A DNA stretch of 7,520 nt, taken from contig CADAPN010000132.1 of assembly GCA_902789835.1 (NCBI GenBank), forward strand, positions 1-7,520. The letters are read 5' to 3'. The translations under genes were made by a program, and so were the position numbers. Below, piece by piece: positions 1 to 5,659 of the stretch (its first letter is position 1; every line of letters starts with the position of its first letter). Source of the stretch: Oscillospiraceae bacterium (GTDB taxonomy: Bacteria > Bacillota_A > Clostridia > Oscillospirales > Oscillospiraceae). A model generated the notes under the pieces. The model was given only the letters and a program-made list of their open reading frames with translations, did not search any database and had not been told where the DNA came from.

Positions 1-26
1 GAGGCGCCGAATATACAGATCTTCAT
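1..26 (-). CDS. N-terminal fragment of a divergent gene, Rossmann-like start
   Basis: Only eight complete codons are inside the window, reading leftward from an ATG at 26-24: MKICIFGA, then a TCN codon that must be Ser. An AAAGGA ribosome binding site lies on the minus strand at 41-36, nine bases before the start. An in-frame ATG at 32-30 is only three bases from that site and is a worse choice. The pattern of Lys, a short hydrophobic strand and Gly-Ala-Ser is typical of the first beta strand and nucleotide-binding turn of Rossmann folds. LOG-family (TIGR00730) proteins and nucleotide-dependent reductases often begin this way. The fragment is too short to choose a family. It shares its upstream region with the amino-acid transporter operon. 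Confidence 0.5.
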
Positions 27-57
27 ACACATTGATCCTTTCGCTTATGCTGCGGGC

Positions 58-86
58 AGTATAACACGGAAGCGGCCCGGACGCAA
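58..86 (-). promoter_or_regulatory. Possible promoter for the divergent minus-strand gene
   Basis: On the minus strand a TATACT -10 box (63-58) follows a weak TTGCGT -35 box (86-81) with a 17-base spacer. The predicted start would be near 51, giving a leader of about 25 bases before the ATG at 26. The -10 is good but the -35 matches only three of six consensus bases, so this is tentative. Confidence 0.4.
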
Positions 87-170
87 GGAGAGAAGCACGG
101 GCGGAAAAGATGTGTCGGACAGGGCCTCTGAAGAGGGCAAAGGAATGCGGTTTGAAAAACCCGGAAATGC

Positions 171-199
171 TTGACAAGTGAATAAATATTCACTATAAT
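171..199 (+). promoter_or_regulatory. Consensus sigma-A promoter of the amino-acid transporter operon
   Basis: TTGACA (171-176) and TATAAT (194-199) are both perfect consensus boxes with the ideal 17-base spacer. Transcription should start near 206, leaving a leader of about 45 bases before the ATG at 251. Such a strong core promoter would be expected to need a repressor, and an operator fills the spacer exactly. Confidence 0.92.
177..194 (+). promoter_or_regulatory. ARG box: ArgR/AhrC operator inside the promoter spacer
   Basis: The 18 bases aGTGAATAAATATTCACt fit the published ARG box pattern WNTGAATWWWWATTCANW at every position. The core is a perfect inverted repeat: GTGAATA (178-184), AA, TATTCAC (187-193). 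It fills the space between the -35 and -10 boxes, so a bound arginine repressor would block RNA polymerase directly. I see no second box at the usual adjacent spacing on either side. Arginine-responsive repression of the downstream transporter is an inference from the motif and its position. Confidence 0.82.
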
Positions 200-250
200 A
201 CCTCCGTCAGTTCCGATTACGGGCCGAATGAACAGAAAGGACAGATCAAG

Positions 251-1069
251 ATGAAAAAAATCATTTCTTTGACACTCGTTTTCATGCTGGTTCTCAGCGT
301 TGCGGTATACGCCTCGGCTGATGACAGTAAGTTGATTCTCGGAACCAGCGCGGATTATCCCCCGTTTGAATTCATGTACCTGGATGAGAACAATGAGATG
401 GTCTACGGCGGCATTGATGTTGACGCTGCCGGTTACATCGCCGAGCAGATGGACCGCGAGCTGGTGGTCGAGAACATGAGCTTTGACTATCTGCTGGTTG
501 CCCTCTCCAAGGGAGATTATGACATTGTCATGGCGGCGATCGAAGACACCCCCGAGCGCCGGAATGCGGCGGACTTCTCCGATCCTTACTATACCGACAT
601 GCCGGCCATGATCGTGGCCCGGAAGGCTGACGCGGATCAGTACAAGACTCTGAAAGATTTCTCCGGCAAGGTCGTCGGTGCTCAGACTGCCACCACGAAG
701 GAGGACATTGTCCGCAACGACATGGAGGGCGCGGAACTCGTTTCCATCCAGAATGTCAATGATCTGATCAATCAGCTGGTATACAACAAGCTCGACGCGG
801 TCGTTCTGGACGGCGCGGTTGCCACCAGCTTCGTAGAAGCCAACAGCGACCTTGCGATCGTTGATGCGTCCTCCGAACTCGGTGAGGCTGCTCCGTACTG
901 TGTCGCGGTTGCAAAGGGCGACCCGAAGGGACTCCTGCCGGAGATCAATGAGGCCATTGCAAAGATGATGGAAGAAAAGGTTATGGACGAATTCGTTGAG
1001 GCAGCCAACGCCATCAATGACGCCGGCGAGGCCATCGAAGTCTCCGTCGACGCACCGGAAGAGGGCTGA
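251..1069 (+). CDS. Amino-acid ABC transporter, extracellular substrate-binding protein
   Basis: This 272-residue protein belongs to the solute-binding protein family 3 (HisJ/ArtJ/GlnH type). It captures an amino acid outside the cell and delivers it to the permease encoded next. A Lys-Lys start and a hydrophobic stretch (residues 4-20) form a signal peptide, with likely cleavage after ASA (21-23). Family landmarks are TSADYPPFEF (32-41), whose D35/Y36 fit the ligand-side-chain position; TPERR (100-104), whose Arg normally holds the ligand carboxylate; the GAQTATT loop (143-149); and D187 in VLDGA for the amino group. The start is supported by AGAAAGGA at 234-241. No lipobox cysteine is present, which is unusual for a Gram-positive binding protein. 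The ARG box upstream points to arginine, ornithine or lysine. The family call is secure, but the ligand is inferred. Confidence 0.93.
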   Translation: MKKIISLTLVFMLVLSVAVYASADDSKLILGTSADYPPFEFMYLDENNEMVYGGIDVDAAGYIAEQMDRELVVENMSFDYLLVALSKGDYDIVMAAIEDTPERRNAADFSDPYYTDMPAMIVARKADADQYKTLKDFSGKVVGAQTATTKEDIVRNDMEGAELVSIQNVNDLINQLVYNKLDAVVLDGAVATSFVEANSDLAIVDASSELGEAAPYCVAVAKGDPKGLLPEINEAIAKMMEEKVMDEFVEAANAINDAGEAIEVSVDAPEEG

Positions 1070-1113
1070 TTAGCTCCGCACACATATCTGTAAAAGATAT
1101 AAAGAAAAATAGT

Positions 1114-1145
1114 ATGCGTTGCCTGAAGTGCTTCAGGCAACGCAT
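1114..1145 (+). promoter_or_regulatory. Strong intercistronic stem-loop between binding protein and permease
   Basis: ATGCGTTGCCTGAAG (1114-1128) and its exact reverse complement (1131-1145) are separated by two bases, giving a 15-bp perfect stem. The sequence after it on the + strand (CAGTCTATCG) has no T tract, so it is not a standard terminator for this operon. On the minus strand it is followed by a T-rich run (1100-1111), but I see no minus-strand gene that needs it. The best reading is an mRNA-stabilising or partial-attenuation element that keeps binding-protein mRNA in excess over permease mRNA. A smaller 6-bp hairpin (1084-1089 with 1095-1100) lies just upstream. Confidence 0.75.
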
Positions 1146-1168
1146 CAGTCTATCGAAAGGATTCTGTT

Positions 1169-1900
1169 ATGTGGTGGAGCAATCTGTTTTCTAATATGTC
1201 TCCGGCATCCTTCTTCAACTTCTCTTTCCTGCCGAAGTACGGCCCGTATTTTCTGAAGGGGATCGGGTACACCCTGCTTCTTGCGGTGGTCTCGGTACTT
1301 CTGGCAGTGGTCCCGGCGCTGCTTCTGGCCATCATGCGCCTGAGCAAAAACAAGCTGGTGAAGGGGATTTCCGGTGCGTACATCGCTGTGTTCCGCTCAA
1401 CGCCTCTGCTGGTCCAGTTGAGCATCATCTACTTCGGCCTGTTCGGCGCCATCACCATTCCACGCATCACAATCCTGGGCTTTGTGGATATCAGCCGGTT
1501 TATTCCCGGTGTAGTGGCGCTGGCGCTGAACTCCTCTGCCTATGTGGCGGAGATCTTCCGCGGCGGTATTCTCGCGGTGGATATCGGCCAGACCGAAGCG
1601 TCACGTTCTCTTGGCCTCTCGGCATGGTCGACGATGCAGCTGGTGGTTCTGCCGCAGGCGATCAAGAACGTCTTGCCCGCCCTGGCCAATGAAATCGTCA
1701 CCATGGTGAAGGAATCCTCCATCTGTTCCATGCTCGGCATGGTGGAACTGATGTTCGCGGCGAAGACAGTGGCTTCCACCACCTACATTTCGCTGGGACC
1801 CTATGTTGTGGCCGCCCTGATCTACTTTGCCATCAACTATCCGGCCTCCAAGGCCATCGAGGCAATCGAAAGGAGAATGCGCCGTGGCGACAAGCACTGA
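1169..1900 (+). CDS. Amino-acid ABC transporter permease, HisMQ family
   Basis: This 243-residue inner-membrane subunit forms the translocation channel, probably as a homodimer because only one permease gene is present. Typical HisMQ features are the [16 protein letters not shown] first helix (about 31-55), [16 protein letters not shown] (75-90), [16 protein letters not shown] (119-134) and the cytoplasmic EAA loop at 143-162 (EAxxxxG...VLPQA), which docks on the ATPase. About five membrane segments are visible, and the length is normal for the family. The start is preceded by GAAAGGA (1155-1161) with seven bases between. The 3' end overlaps the ATPase start by 17 bases, so the two are probably translationally coupled. 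The basic tail RRMRRGDKH is cytoplasmic by the positive-inside rule. Confidence 0.94.
   Translation: MWWSNLFSNMSPASFFNFSFLPKYGPYFLKGIGYTLLLAVVSVLLAVVPALLLAIMRLSKNKLVKGISGAYIAVFRSTPLLVQLSIIYFGLFGAITIPRITILGFVDISRFIPGVVALALNSSAYVAEIFRGGILAVDIGQTEASRSLGLSAWSTMQLVVLPQAIKNVLPALANEIVTMVKESSICSMLGMVELMFAAKTVASTTYISLGPYVVAALIYFAINYPASKAIEAIERRMRRGDKH
1869..1875 (+). promoter_or_regulatory. Ribosome binding site that fixes the ATPase GTG start
   Basis: AAAGGAG lies inside the last codons of the permease gene, eight bases before GTG at 1884. It rules out the upstream in-frame ATG at 1827, which lies deep in the permease coding region. Confidence 0.75.
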
Positions 1901-2630
1901 ACTCATCCGCGTCGTGGACGTGAAAAAAGAGTATAACAAAGGCACGGTCAAGGCCCTGAACGGCTGCAACCTTACCATACGCAGGGGAGAGGTCGTGGCC
2001 ATCATCGGCCCCTCCGGCTCCGGAAAAAGCACCCTGCTGCGCTGCCTGAACATGCTGGAGACGCCGACCTCCGGACATATCTATTTTGACGGAGTGGATC
2101 TGGCGGACAAGAAGGTGGACCTGAACCTGCACAGAAGAAAAATGGGCATGGTGTTCCAGCACTTCAATCTCTTCCCCCACAAGACGGTCATGCAGAACAT
2201 CACGCTAGCCCCGGTTCATCTGAAGCTGAAGACAAAGGCGGAGGCCGAGAAAAAGGGGAACGAGCTCCTGGAGCGCATCGGTCTTGCGGATAAGGCGGAC
2301 GAGTATCCCAACATGCTCTCCGGCGGGCAGAAGCAGCGTATCGCCATTGTCCGCGCCCTGGCCATGGAGCCGGAGGTCATGCTTTTTGACGAGCCGACCT
2401 CGGCCCTGGACCCCGAGATGGTGGGGGAGGTTCTGGACCTGATGCGGAATCTTGCAAAGGGCGGCATGACCATGGTGGTGGTCACCCATGAGATGGGCTT
2501 TGCCCGCGAGGTCGCGAGCCGCGTGATCTTCATGGACGGCGGCCAGATTCTGGAAGAGAACGAGCCGAATGAGCTGTTTGACCATCCGCAGAATCCGCGT
2601 CTCAAGGACTTCCTGTCAAAGGTGCTCTGA
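1884..2630 (+). CDS. Amino-acid ABC transporter ATP-binding protein (GlnQ/ArtM/HisP type)
   Basis: This 248-residue cytoplasmic ATPase powers uptake through the permease encoded upstream. All nucleotide-binding motifs are intact, numbering from the GTG start: Walker [10 protein letters not shown] (42-50), Q-loop Gln92, signature LSGGQKQR (145-152), Walker B VMLFDE (165-170) with catalytic Glu170, D-loop SALD, and switch His202 in VTHE. The [14 protein letters not shown] stretch and total length are typical of polar amino-acid importers. The GTG start is chosen because of the well-spaced AAAGGAG and because translation then begins just before the conserved [11 protein letters not shown] strand. 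A reading frame open from 1827 would add 19 residues with no family support. The gene is part of the ArgR-type operon. Confidence 0.95.
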   Translation: MATSTELIRVVDVKKEYNKGTVKALNGCNLTIRRGEVVAIIGPSGSGKSTLLRCLNMLETPTSGHIYFDGVDLADKKVDLNLHRRKMGMVFQHFNLFPHKTVMQNITLAPVHLKLKTKAEAEKKGNELLERIGLADKADEYPNMLSGGQKQRIAIVRALAMEPEVMLFDEPTSALDPEMVGEVLDLMRNLAKGGMTMVVVTHEMGFAREVASRVIFMDGGQILEENEPNELFDHPQNPRLKDFLSKVL

Positions 2631-2653
2631 GCCGCCTTTCTCCGATTCTACAG

Positions 2654-2660
2654 AAAAGGA
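2654..2660 (+). promoter_or_regulatory. Ribosome binding site for the racemase GTG start
   Basis: AAAAGGA lies ten bases before GTG at 2671, in the 40-base gap after the ATPase stop. It supports the GTG over the in-frame ATG at 2569, which lies inside the ATPase gene. Confidence 0.6.
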
Positions 2661-2670
2661 AAACCGACGC

Positions 2671-3780
2671 GTGATCACGAGTAATTCCTATCTGCAGATT
2701 GATCTGCAGGCGATAAAAGAAAACATTGAACAGCTCCGCCGCGAGATTGAACCGGGGGCAAAGCTGATCCCGGTCCTGAAAGGCAACGCCTACGGCCTGG
2801 GCGCGGTGACGCTGGGCCGTATCATCTCCGACCTCGGCGGGATCGACTCTTTTGCGGTCTCCCAGGTGGCGGAGGGCGTCGAGCTGCGCGAAGCGGGCCT
2901 GGAGCAGCAGATTCTGGTCATGAGTCTGCCGCTGGACGCCCAGGTGGAAGCGGCGGTGGAACACGGCCTGCTTCTGACCCTCGGCAGCTTCCGCCAGTTT
3001 CCGATCCTGCGGGAAGCGGCGCGAAAGGCCGGGAGAAAGATCCCGGTCTCGCTGAAGCTCGACACCGGTCTGCACCGCATCGGCTTCCGGCCGGAGGAGA
3101 CGGAGCGGCTGATTGCCGAGCTGAAACAGGCGGAGGATGTGATCGAGATCCGGGACACCTTCTCCCACTTCTCCGAGCACAGCCGGGAACAGATGGACCT
3201 GCAGAGCAGGCGCTTCCGGGACTTCCGGGAAAAGCTTCTGGCAGCGGGGATTCAGCCGGGCCTCTGCCACATGGCCTCTTCGGCCTCCCTCGAATCGGGA
3301 GAGGACGTGCTTTTTGATGCGGTCCGGGTGGGACGGCGCCTCATACTCGACAATCCGGATCATCCCACCGGAAAGATCCGGGAAGCGGTGTCCTACCGGG
3401 CCTGGCTTGCCGATGTGCGCGAGCGCCGGGCAGGGGACACCCTCGGCTATGACCGGAGAGTCGTCCTGGAGCGGGATACGCGGGTCGGCGTGCTGTCCAT
3501 CGGCTACGGCGACGGCTTTGACCCGGCGCTGTTTGCGGCCCATGCCCCCGTCCTGATCCGCGGCCGGCGCGCCCGTCTGCTGGCCTGCTGTATGGATCAG
3601 AGCTTTGTGGACCTGGGGGATCTTCCCGCTGAGGCCGGGGACGAGGTGACGCTCTTCGGCCGTGACGGTGAGGGAAACCTTCTTCCGGGCCAGGAGGTCG
3701 CCGCGCTGATCGGTTGTGAAGGCTGCGACCTGACCGCGCGCCTGACCGAGCGTGTCGCAAGGGTCTACACCGGCGCCTGA
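2671..3780 (+). CDS. alr: Alanine racemase family protein (fold type III PLP enzyme), divergent
   Basis: This 369-residue enzyme should interconvert L- and D-amino acids, classically alanine for peptidoglycan. The N-terminal PLP barrel carries Lys37 in VLKGNAYGLG (canonical form VKADAYGHG), LKLDTGLHRIG with Arg136 (129-138) and CHMASSAS (199-206). The C-terminal domain carries the second catalytic tyrosine in IGYGDG (Tyr279) and the CMDQ motif (307-310). Arg219, the residue that normally contacts the pyridine nitrogen, is kept, but RPGxxLYG is replaced by RVGRRLILD (219-227). The usual GTxxYE near the C terminus reads GCEGCDLT. Length is normal. It follows the transporter by 40 bases and is probably co-transcribed. 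It may therefore be a paralogue that acts on an imported amino acid, but this is inference and the sequence does not prove the substrate. Confidence 0.85.
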   Translation: MITSNSYLQIDLQAIKENIEQLRREIEPGAKLIPVLKGNAYGLGAVTLGRIISDLGGIDSFAVSQVAEGVELREAGLEQQILVMSLPLDAQVEAAVEHGLLLTLGSFRQFPILREAARKAGRKIPVSLKLDTGLHRIGFRPEETERLIAELKQAEDVIEIRDTFSHFSEHSREQMDLQSRRFRDFREKLLAAGIQPGLCHMASSASLESGEDVLFDAVRVGRRLILDNPDHPTGKIREAVSYRAWLADVRERRAGDTLGYDRRVVLERDTRVGVLSIGYGDGFDPALFAAHAPVLIRGRRARLLACCMDQSFVDLGDLPAEAGDEVTLFGRDGEGNLLPGQEVAALIGCEGCDLTARLTERVARVYTGA

Positions 3781-3800
3781 GCACCGGCGCAAATGTGTTT
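3773..3800 (+). terminator. Weak terminator candidate at the end of the transporter-racemase operon
   Basis: GCGCC (3773-3777) can pair with GGCGC (3786-3790), with the racemase TGA in the loop, followed by the mixed A/T stretch AAATGTGTTT. The stem is short and the T run is interrupted, so termination may be partial. The 9-base direct repeat CACCGGCGC (3768-3776 and 3782-3790) lies in the same place. Confidence 0.3.
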
Positions 3801-3827
3801 GAAAAGAAATACGGGAAGCAATATTAG
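3799..3827 (+). promoter_or_regulatory. Probable sigma-A promoter of hsp20
   Basis: TTGAAA (3799-3804) and TATTAG (3822-3827) are separated by 17 bases. The -10 matches four of six bases and overlaps the left arm of CIRCE, which is the usual geometry for HrcA-repressed genes. The start would be near 3834, making a leader of about 155 bases. Confidence 0.55.
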
Positions 3828-3850
3828 CACTCTTTATGTAAGAGTGCTAA
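3824..3850 (+). promoter_or_regulatory. CIRCE element, HrcA operator
   Basis: TTAGCACTC (3824-3832), nine bases, then GAGTGCTAA (3842-3850) is an exact match to the CIRCE consensus. The inverted repeat continues outward for four more pairs (3820-3823 with 3851-3854), giving 13-bp arms. HrcA normally binds this site and releases it on heat or misfolded-protein stress, with GroEL as its cofactor. Here it stands before a lone small heat-shock gene. Confidence 0.97.
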
Positions 3851-3898
3851 TATTCATATTTGGTTCATAATATATAGGAGAATCGTTCATAATTGTAT

Positions 3899-3993
3899 GA
3901 TATTTTATATACACGATGAAACAAAAGAAATGAGTCGATCATCGAAACCAAATTAACATCTGTAAATAATTGTTTGGAGGTATATAAAATGTT
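3899..3993 (+). promoter_or_regulatory. Candidate RNA thermometer in the hsp20 leader (three-way junction)
   Basis: ATTTTATATAC (3902-3912) is the exact reverse complement of GTATATAAAAT (3980-3990). The second stretch contains the last G of the GGAGG ribosome binding site and the A and U of the start codon. Three more pairs (A-U and two G-U) can extend this closing helix outward. Within it, CGATGA (3914-3919) pairs with TCATCG (3939-3944), and CCAAA (3948-3952) pairs with TTTGG (3973-3977), covering the first two G of GGAGG. A further UUA/UAA helix (3953-3955 with 3967-3969) is possible after a bulge. The helices nest without conflict and use nearly the whole interval. An AU-rich helix closing the start site of a small heat-shock gene fits the known logic of RNA thermometers. 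No folding energy was calculated. Confidence 0.6.
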
Positions 3994-4429
3994 TGAACTG
4001 ATTCCTTTTGATCACAGAGGCAACAGAGTTTCCGCTTATGATCCGTTCCGGATGCTTGATGAGATGGAGCGCAGCTTTTTCGGCGGCAATGCGCATCCGG
4101 CCGTGAGTACCTTCCGCACGGATGTGACCGATACGGGCGACGCCTTCGTCTTGGATGCGGAGCTGCCCGGCTTTAAGAAAGAGGACATCAAGATCGATGT
4201 GGAGAACGACTGCCTTACCATTTCGGCCGAGCGCAAGCTGGACGAAGAGGAAAAGCAGAAGAACTTCATCAAGCGCGAGCGCTACTACGGCTCGTTCAGC
4301 AGAAGCTTCGACGTGTCCGGCGTGAATGTCGACGGCATCGAGGCGGCCTATAACGACGGCATTCTGAAGCTCACCATGCCGAAGAAGGTTGAGACGGTTC
4401 CTCCCACGAGACGGCTGGAAATCAAGTAA
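3989..4429 (+). CDS. hsp20: Small heat-shock protein, Hsp20/alpha-crystallin family
   Basis: This 146-residue ATP-independent holdase binds unfolding proteins in the cytoplasm and keeps them ready for refolding by other chaperones. The N-terminal arm (1-40) contains the YDPFRMLDEMERSFF segment usual in clostridial Hsp20. The alpha-crystallin domain spans about 42-134, with AELPGFKKEDIKIDVEND (57-74), LTISAER (76-82), YYGSFSRSFDVS (99-110) and the closing GILKLTMPKK (124-133). The C-terminal tail RRLEIK carries the LEI form of the I-x-I motif used for oligomer assembly. The start is ATG 3989, with GGAGG at 3976-3980 and eight bases between; a TTG at 3974 in the same frame would overlap that site and is not used. 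Control is by CIRCE/HrcA and perhaps by leader structure. Confidence 0.96.
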   Translation: MFELIPFDHRGNRVSAYDPFRMLDEMERSFFGGNAHPAVSTFRTDVTDTGDAFVLDAELPGFKKEDIKIDVENDCLTISAERKLDEEEKQKNFIKRERYYGSFSRSFDVSGVNVDGIEAAYNDGILKLTMPKKVETVPPTRRLEIK

Positions 4430-4475
4430 CCCAAAGCGCAGAGGGCTCTGCATTTAGACCATACGGACTTTCACA

Positions 4476-4522
4476 GGAGACGGCGGCACGGATGATTCCG
4501 CGCCGCCGTCTTCCCTTCGTTT
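4476..4522 (+). terminator. Intrinsic terminator after hsp20
   Basis: AGACGGCGGC (4478-4487) pairs with GCCGCCGTCT (4502-4511), ten pairs, with a possible inner extension CGGA/TCCG (4489-4492 with 4497-4500). A pyrimidine-rich tail TTCCCTTCGTTT follows. It is GC-rich and well placed, though the T run is interrupted. A smaller hairpin, GCAGAG/CTCTGC (4438-4443 with 4446-4451) followed by ATTTAG, sits right after the hsp20 stop and may help. Confidence 0.65.
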
Positions 4523-4532
4523 CAGGTTTTGC

Positions 4533-4561
4533 TTGCAAAGCAGGGAATAAGGGAATATAAT
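4533..4561 (+). promoter_or_regulatory. Sigma-A promoter for the TPR-like membrane protein gene
   Basis: TTGCAA (4533-4538) and a perfect TATAAT (4556-4561) are separated by 17 bases. Transcription would begin near 4568, about 24 bases before the gene, directly after the hsp20 terminator. This makes the next gene a separate unit that is not under CIRCE control. Confidence 0.75.
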
Positions 4562-4591
4562 GGACCCAGATTAGGGAAAAGAGGGACAATG

Positions 4592-5659
4592 ATGGACAAT
4601 AGAGTAAGTCCTCTGCGTGTAATCCTTCTCGCACTTCTTACCGTTCTGGTCCTGGCCATCCTCGCCGGCGCCGGGCTGTATCTTCGGGACAGCATGCTGA
4701 TGCGCGAAGCCGACATCAACTACAATGCCGGGGAGTACAGTTCTGCACTGGCACGCTACAAGGTGCTGCAGGATGCGCTTTTGTTCAAGCAGGAGGCCTT
4801 TCAGAAGGCGGACTACTGCAACTATAACCTCGCCCGCGAGGCGATGGAGAACGAGCAGTGGGAAGAAGCCAAGGGCTATCTCAACGAAGTCAAGTCCTTC
4901 GAGCTGGACAGCGTGAACAAGCTGCTCAAGGAGTGCGACGACGGACTCGAAGCCGAGGCGGACCGCCTGCGTTCGTATGACAAGATTTTCCTCGAGGACC
5001 TGGAGCGGGCAATCACCCTGCGCCTGGATCCGGATGACGACGGGGACGTTGTGGTCCGGGAACAGATGTTCCTGAAGGACTACGATCACCGCTATTTCCA
5101 GGACCAGAAGCTGCGGGACTACGCCCTGCGCTATCTCGACGCGCTGCAGCAGCAGTATGACGCGCGGTCCGAGATCTACAAGTCCGAGCGGGACCTCGCG
5201 GTTCATGACGCAAAGCTTTTGAACTACGAAGTGCTTGACGGGCTCTATCGCGACTATCAGTTCATGGCGGACAATGTCCAGTTTGTCGGCGAGTTTGTGG
5301 GCGAGCTGCCCAGAATGCGGGAGTACAACGCTTCCCTGCACGAGGTCTATGCGGACATGCACGGCCAGATCGACCGTGCCGCGACCTGGCCGGAAGAGAC
5401 CCATTTCCCCAGCCACTATTCTGTCGACTATCGCAACAACACCGATCATACGGTAAGCCTGAAGTTCTTCTATTATATCTATACCTGGAACGGGGAGAGA
5501 TATCTGGAAGAATCCAGTTATGTCATCAACGATATTCCCGCCCGGTCCAACTATAAAGTCCGGATGTATGAGCCGGACAACTACGCGGGCGTCAGCTTCC
5601 TGGTGGACTGGGTTGTGACGGGGATCGACGGATACGGTTTTATGACGGCGCCCGCGTGA
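4592..5659 (+). CDS. Membrane-anchored TPR-like protein with C-terminal beta-rich domain, unknown function
   Basis: I do not recognise this 355-residue protein. It has one membrane segment near the N terminus (about 9-31: RVILLALLTVLVLAILAGAGLYL), preceded by a short basic stretch, with no cleavage site or lipobox, so the rest is probably outside the cell. Residues 37-115 look like two to three TPR-type helix pairs (ADINYNAGEYSSALARYKVL; YNLAREAMENEQWEEAKGYL). Residues 116-265 are helical and highly charged. Residues 275-350 alternate hydrophobic and polar residues with many aromatics (KFFYYIYTWNGERYLEE), suggesting a beta sandwich, perhaps FxLYD-like. The ATG at 4592 is preferred to the adjacent ATG at 4589 because GAGG (4581-4584) is seven bases from it. 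It has its own promoter and terminator. A long open frame on the opposite strand is considered a shadow. Confidence 0.85.
   Translation: MDNRVSPLRVILLALLTVLVLAILAGAGLYLRDSMLMREADINYNAGEYSSALARYKVLQDALLFKQEAFQKADYCNYNLAREAMENEQWEEAKGYLNEVKSFELDSVNKLLKECDDGLEAEADRLRSYDKIFLEDLERAITLRLDPDDDGDVVVREQMFLKDYDHRYFQDQKLRDYALRYLDALQQQYDARSEIYKSERDLAVHDAKLLNYEVLDGLYRDYQFMADNVQFVGEFVGELPRMREYNASLHEVYADMHGQIDRAATWPEETHFPSHYSVDYRNNTDHTVSLKFFYYIYTWNGERYLEESSYVINDIPARSNYKVRMYEPDNYAGVSFLVDWVVTGIDGYGFMTAPA

Noticed and set aside
122..138. A short hairpin (CCTCT/AGAGG, 125-129 with 132-136) between the divergent promoters, considered as an operator or terminator.
   Set aside because: Only five pairs with a two-base centre and no T tract; such a short repeat is expected by chance.
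1114..1194. A small open frame starting at the ATG inside the 15-bp stem and running into the permease gene.
   Set aside because: There is no ribosome binding site before it, it would be buried in the stem, and the permease frame has clear family support.
1827..1883. A 19-residue N-terminal extension of the ATPase from an in-frame ATG.
   Set aside because: It lies in permease coding sequence without a ribosome binding site, and ATPases of this family start near the GTG at 1884.
2569..2670. A 34-residue N-terminal extension of the racemase from an in-frame ATG.
   Set aside because: It overlaps the end of the ATPase gene, has no ribosome binding site, and its residues do not resemble the family; GTG 2671 fits better.
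2602..3792. A 396-codon open frame on the minus strand opposite the racemase gene.
   Set aside because: It is an antisense shadow of a GC-rich gene; the + strand encodes the conserved racemase motifs.
3897..3956. A 19-codon open frame in the hsp20 leader, ATG 3897 to TAA 3954-3956, preceded by AGGAG at 3876-3880.
   Set aside because: The ribosome binding site is about 16 bases away, too far for good use, the peptide has no recognisable features, and the region is better explained as structured leader RNA.
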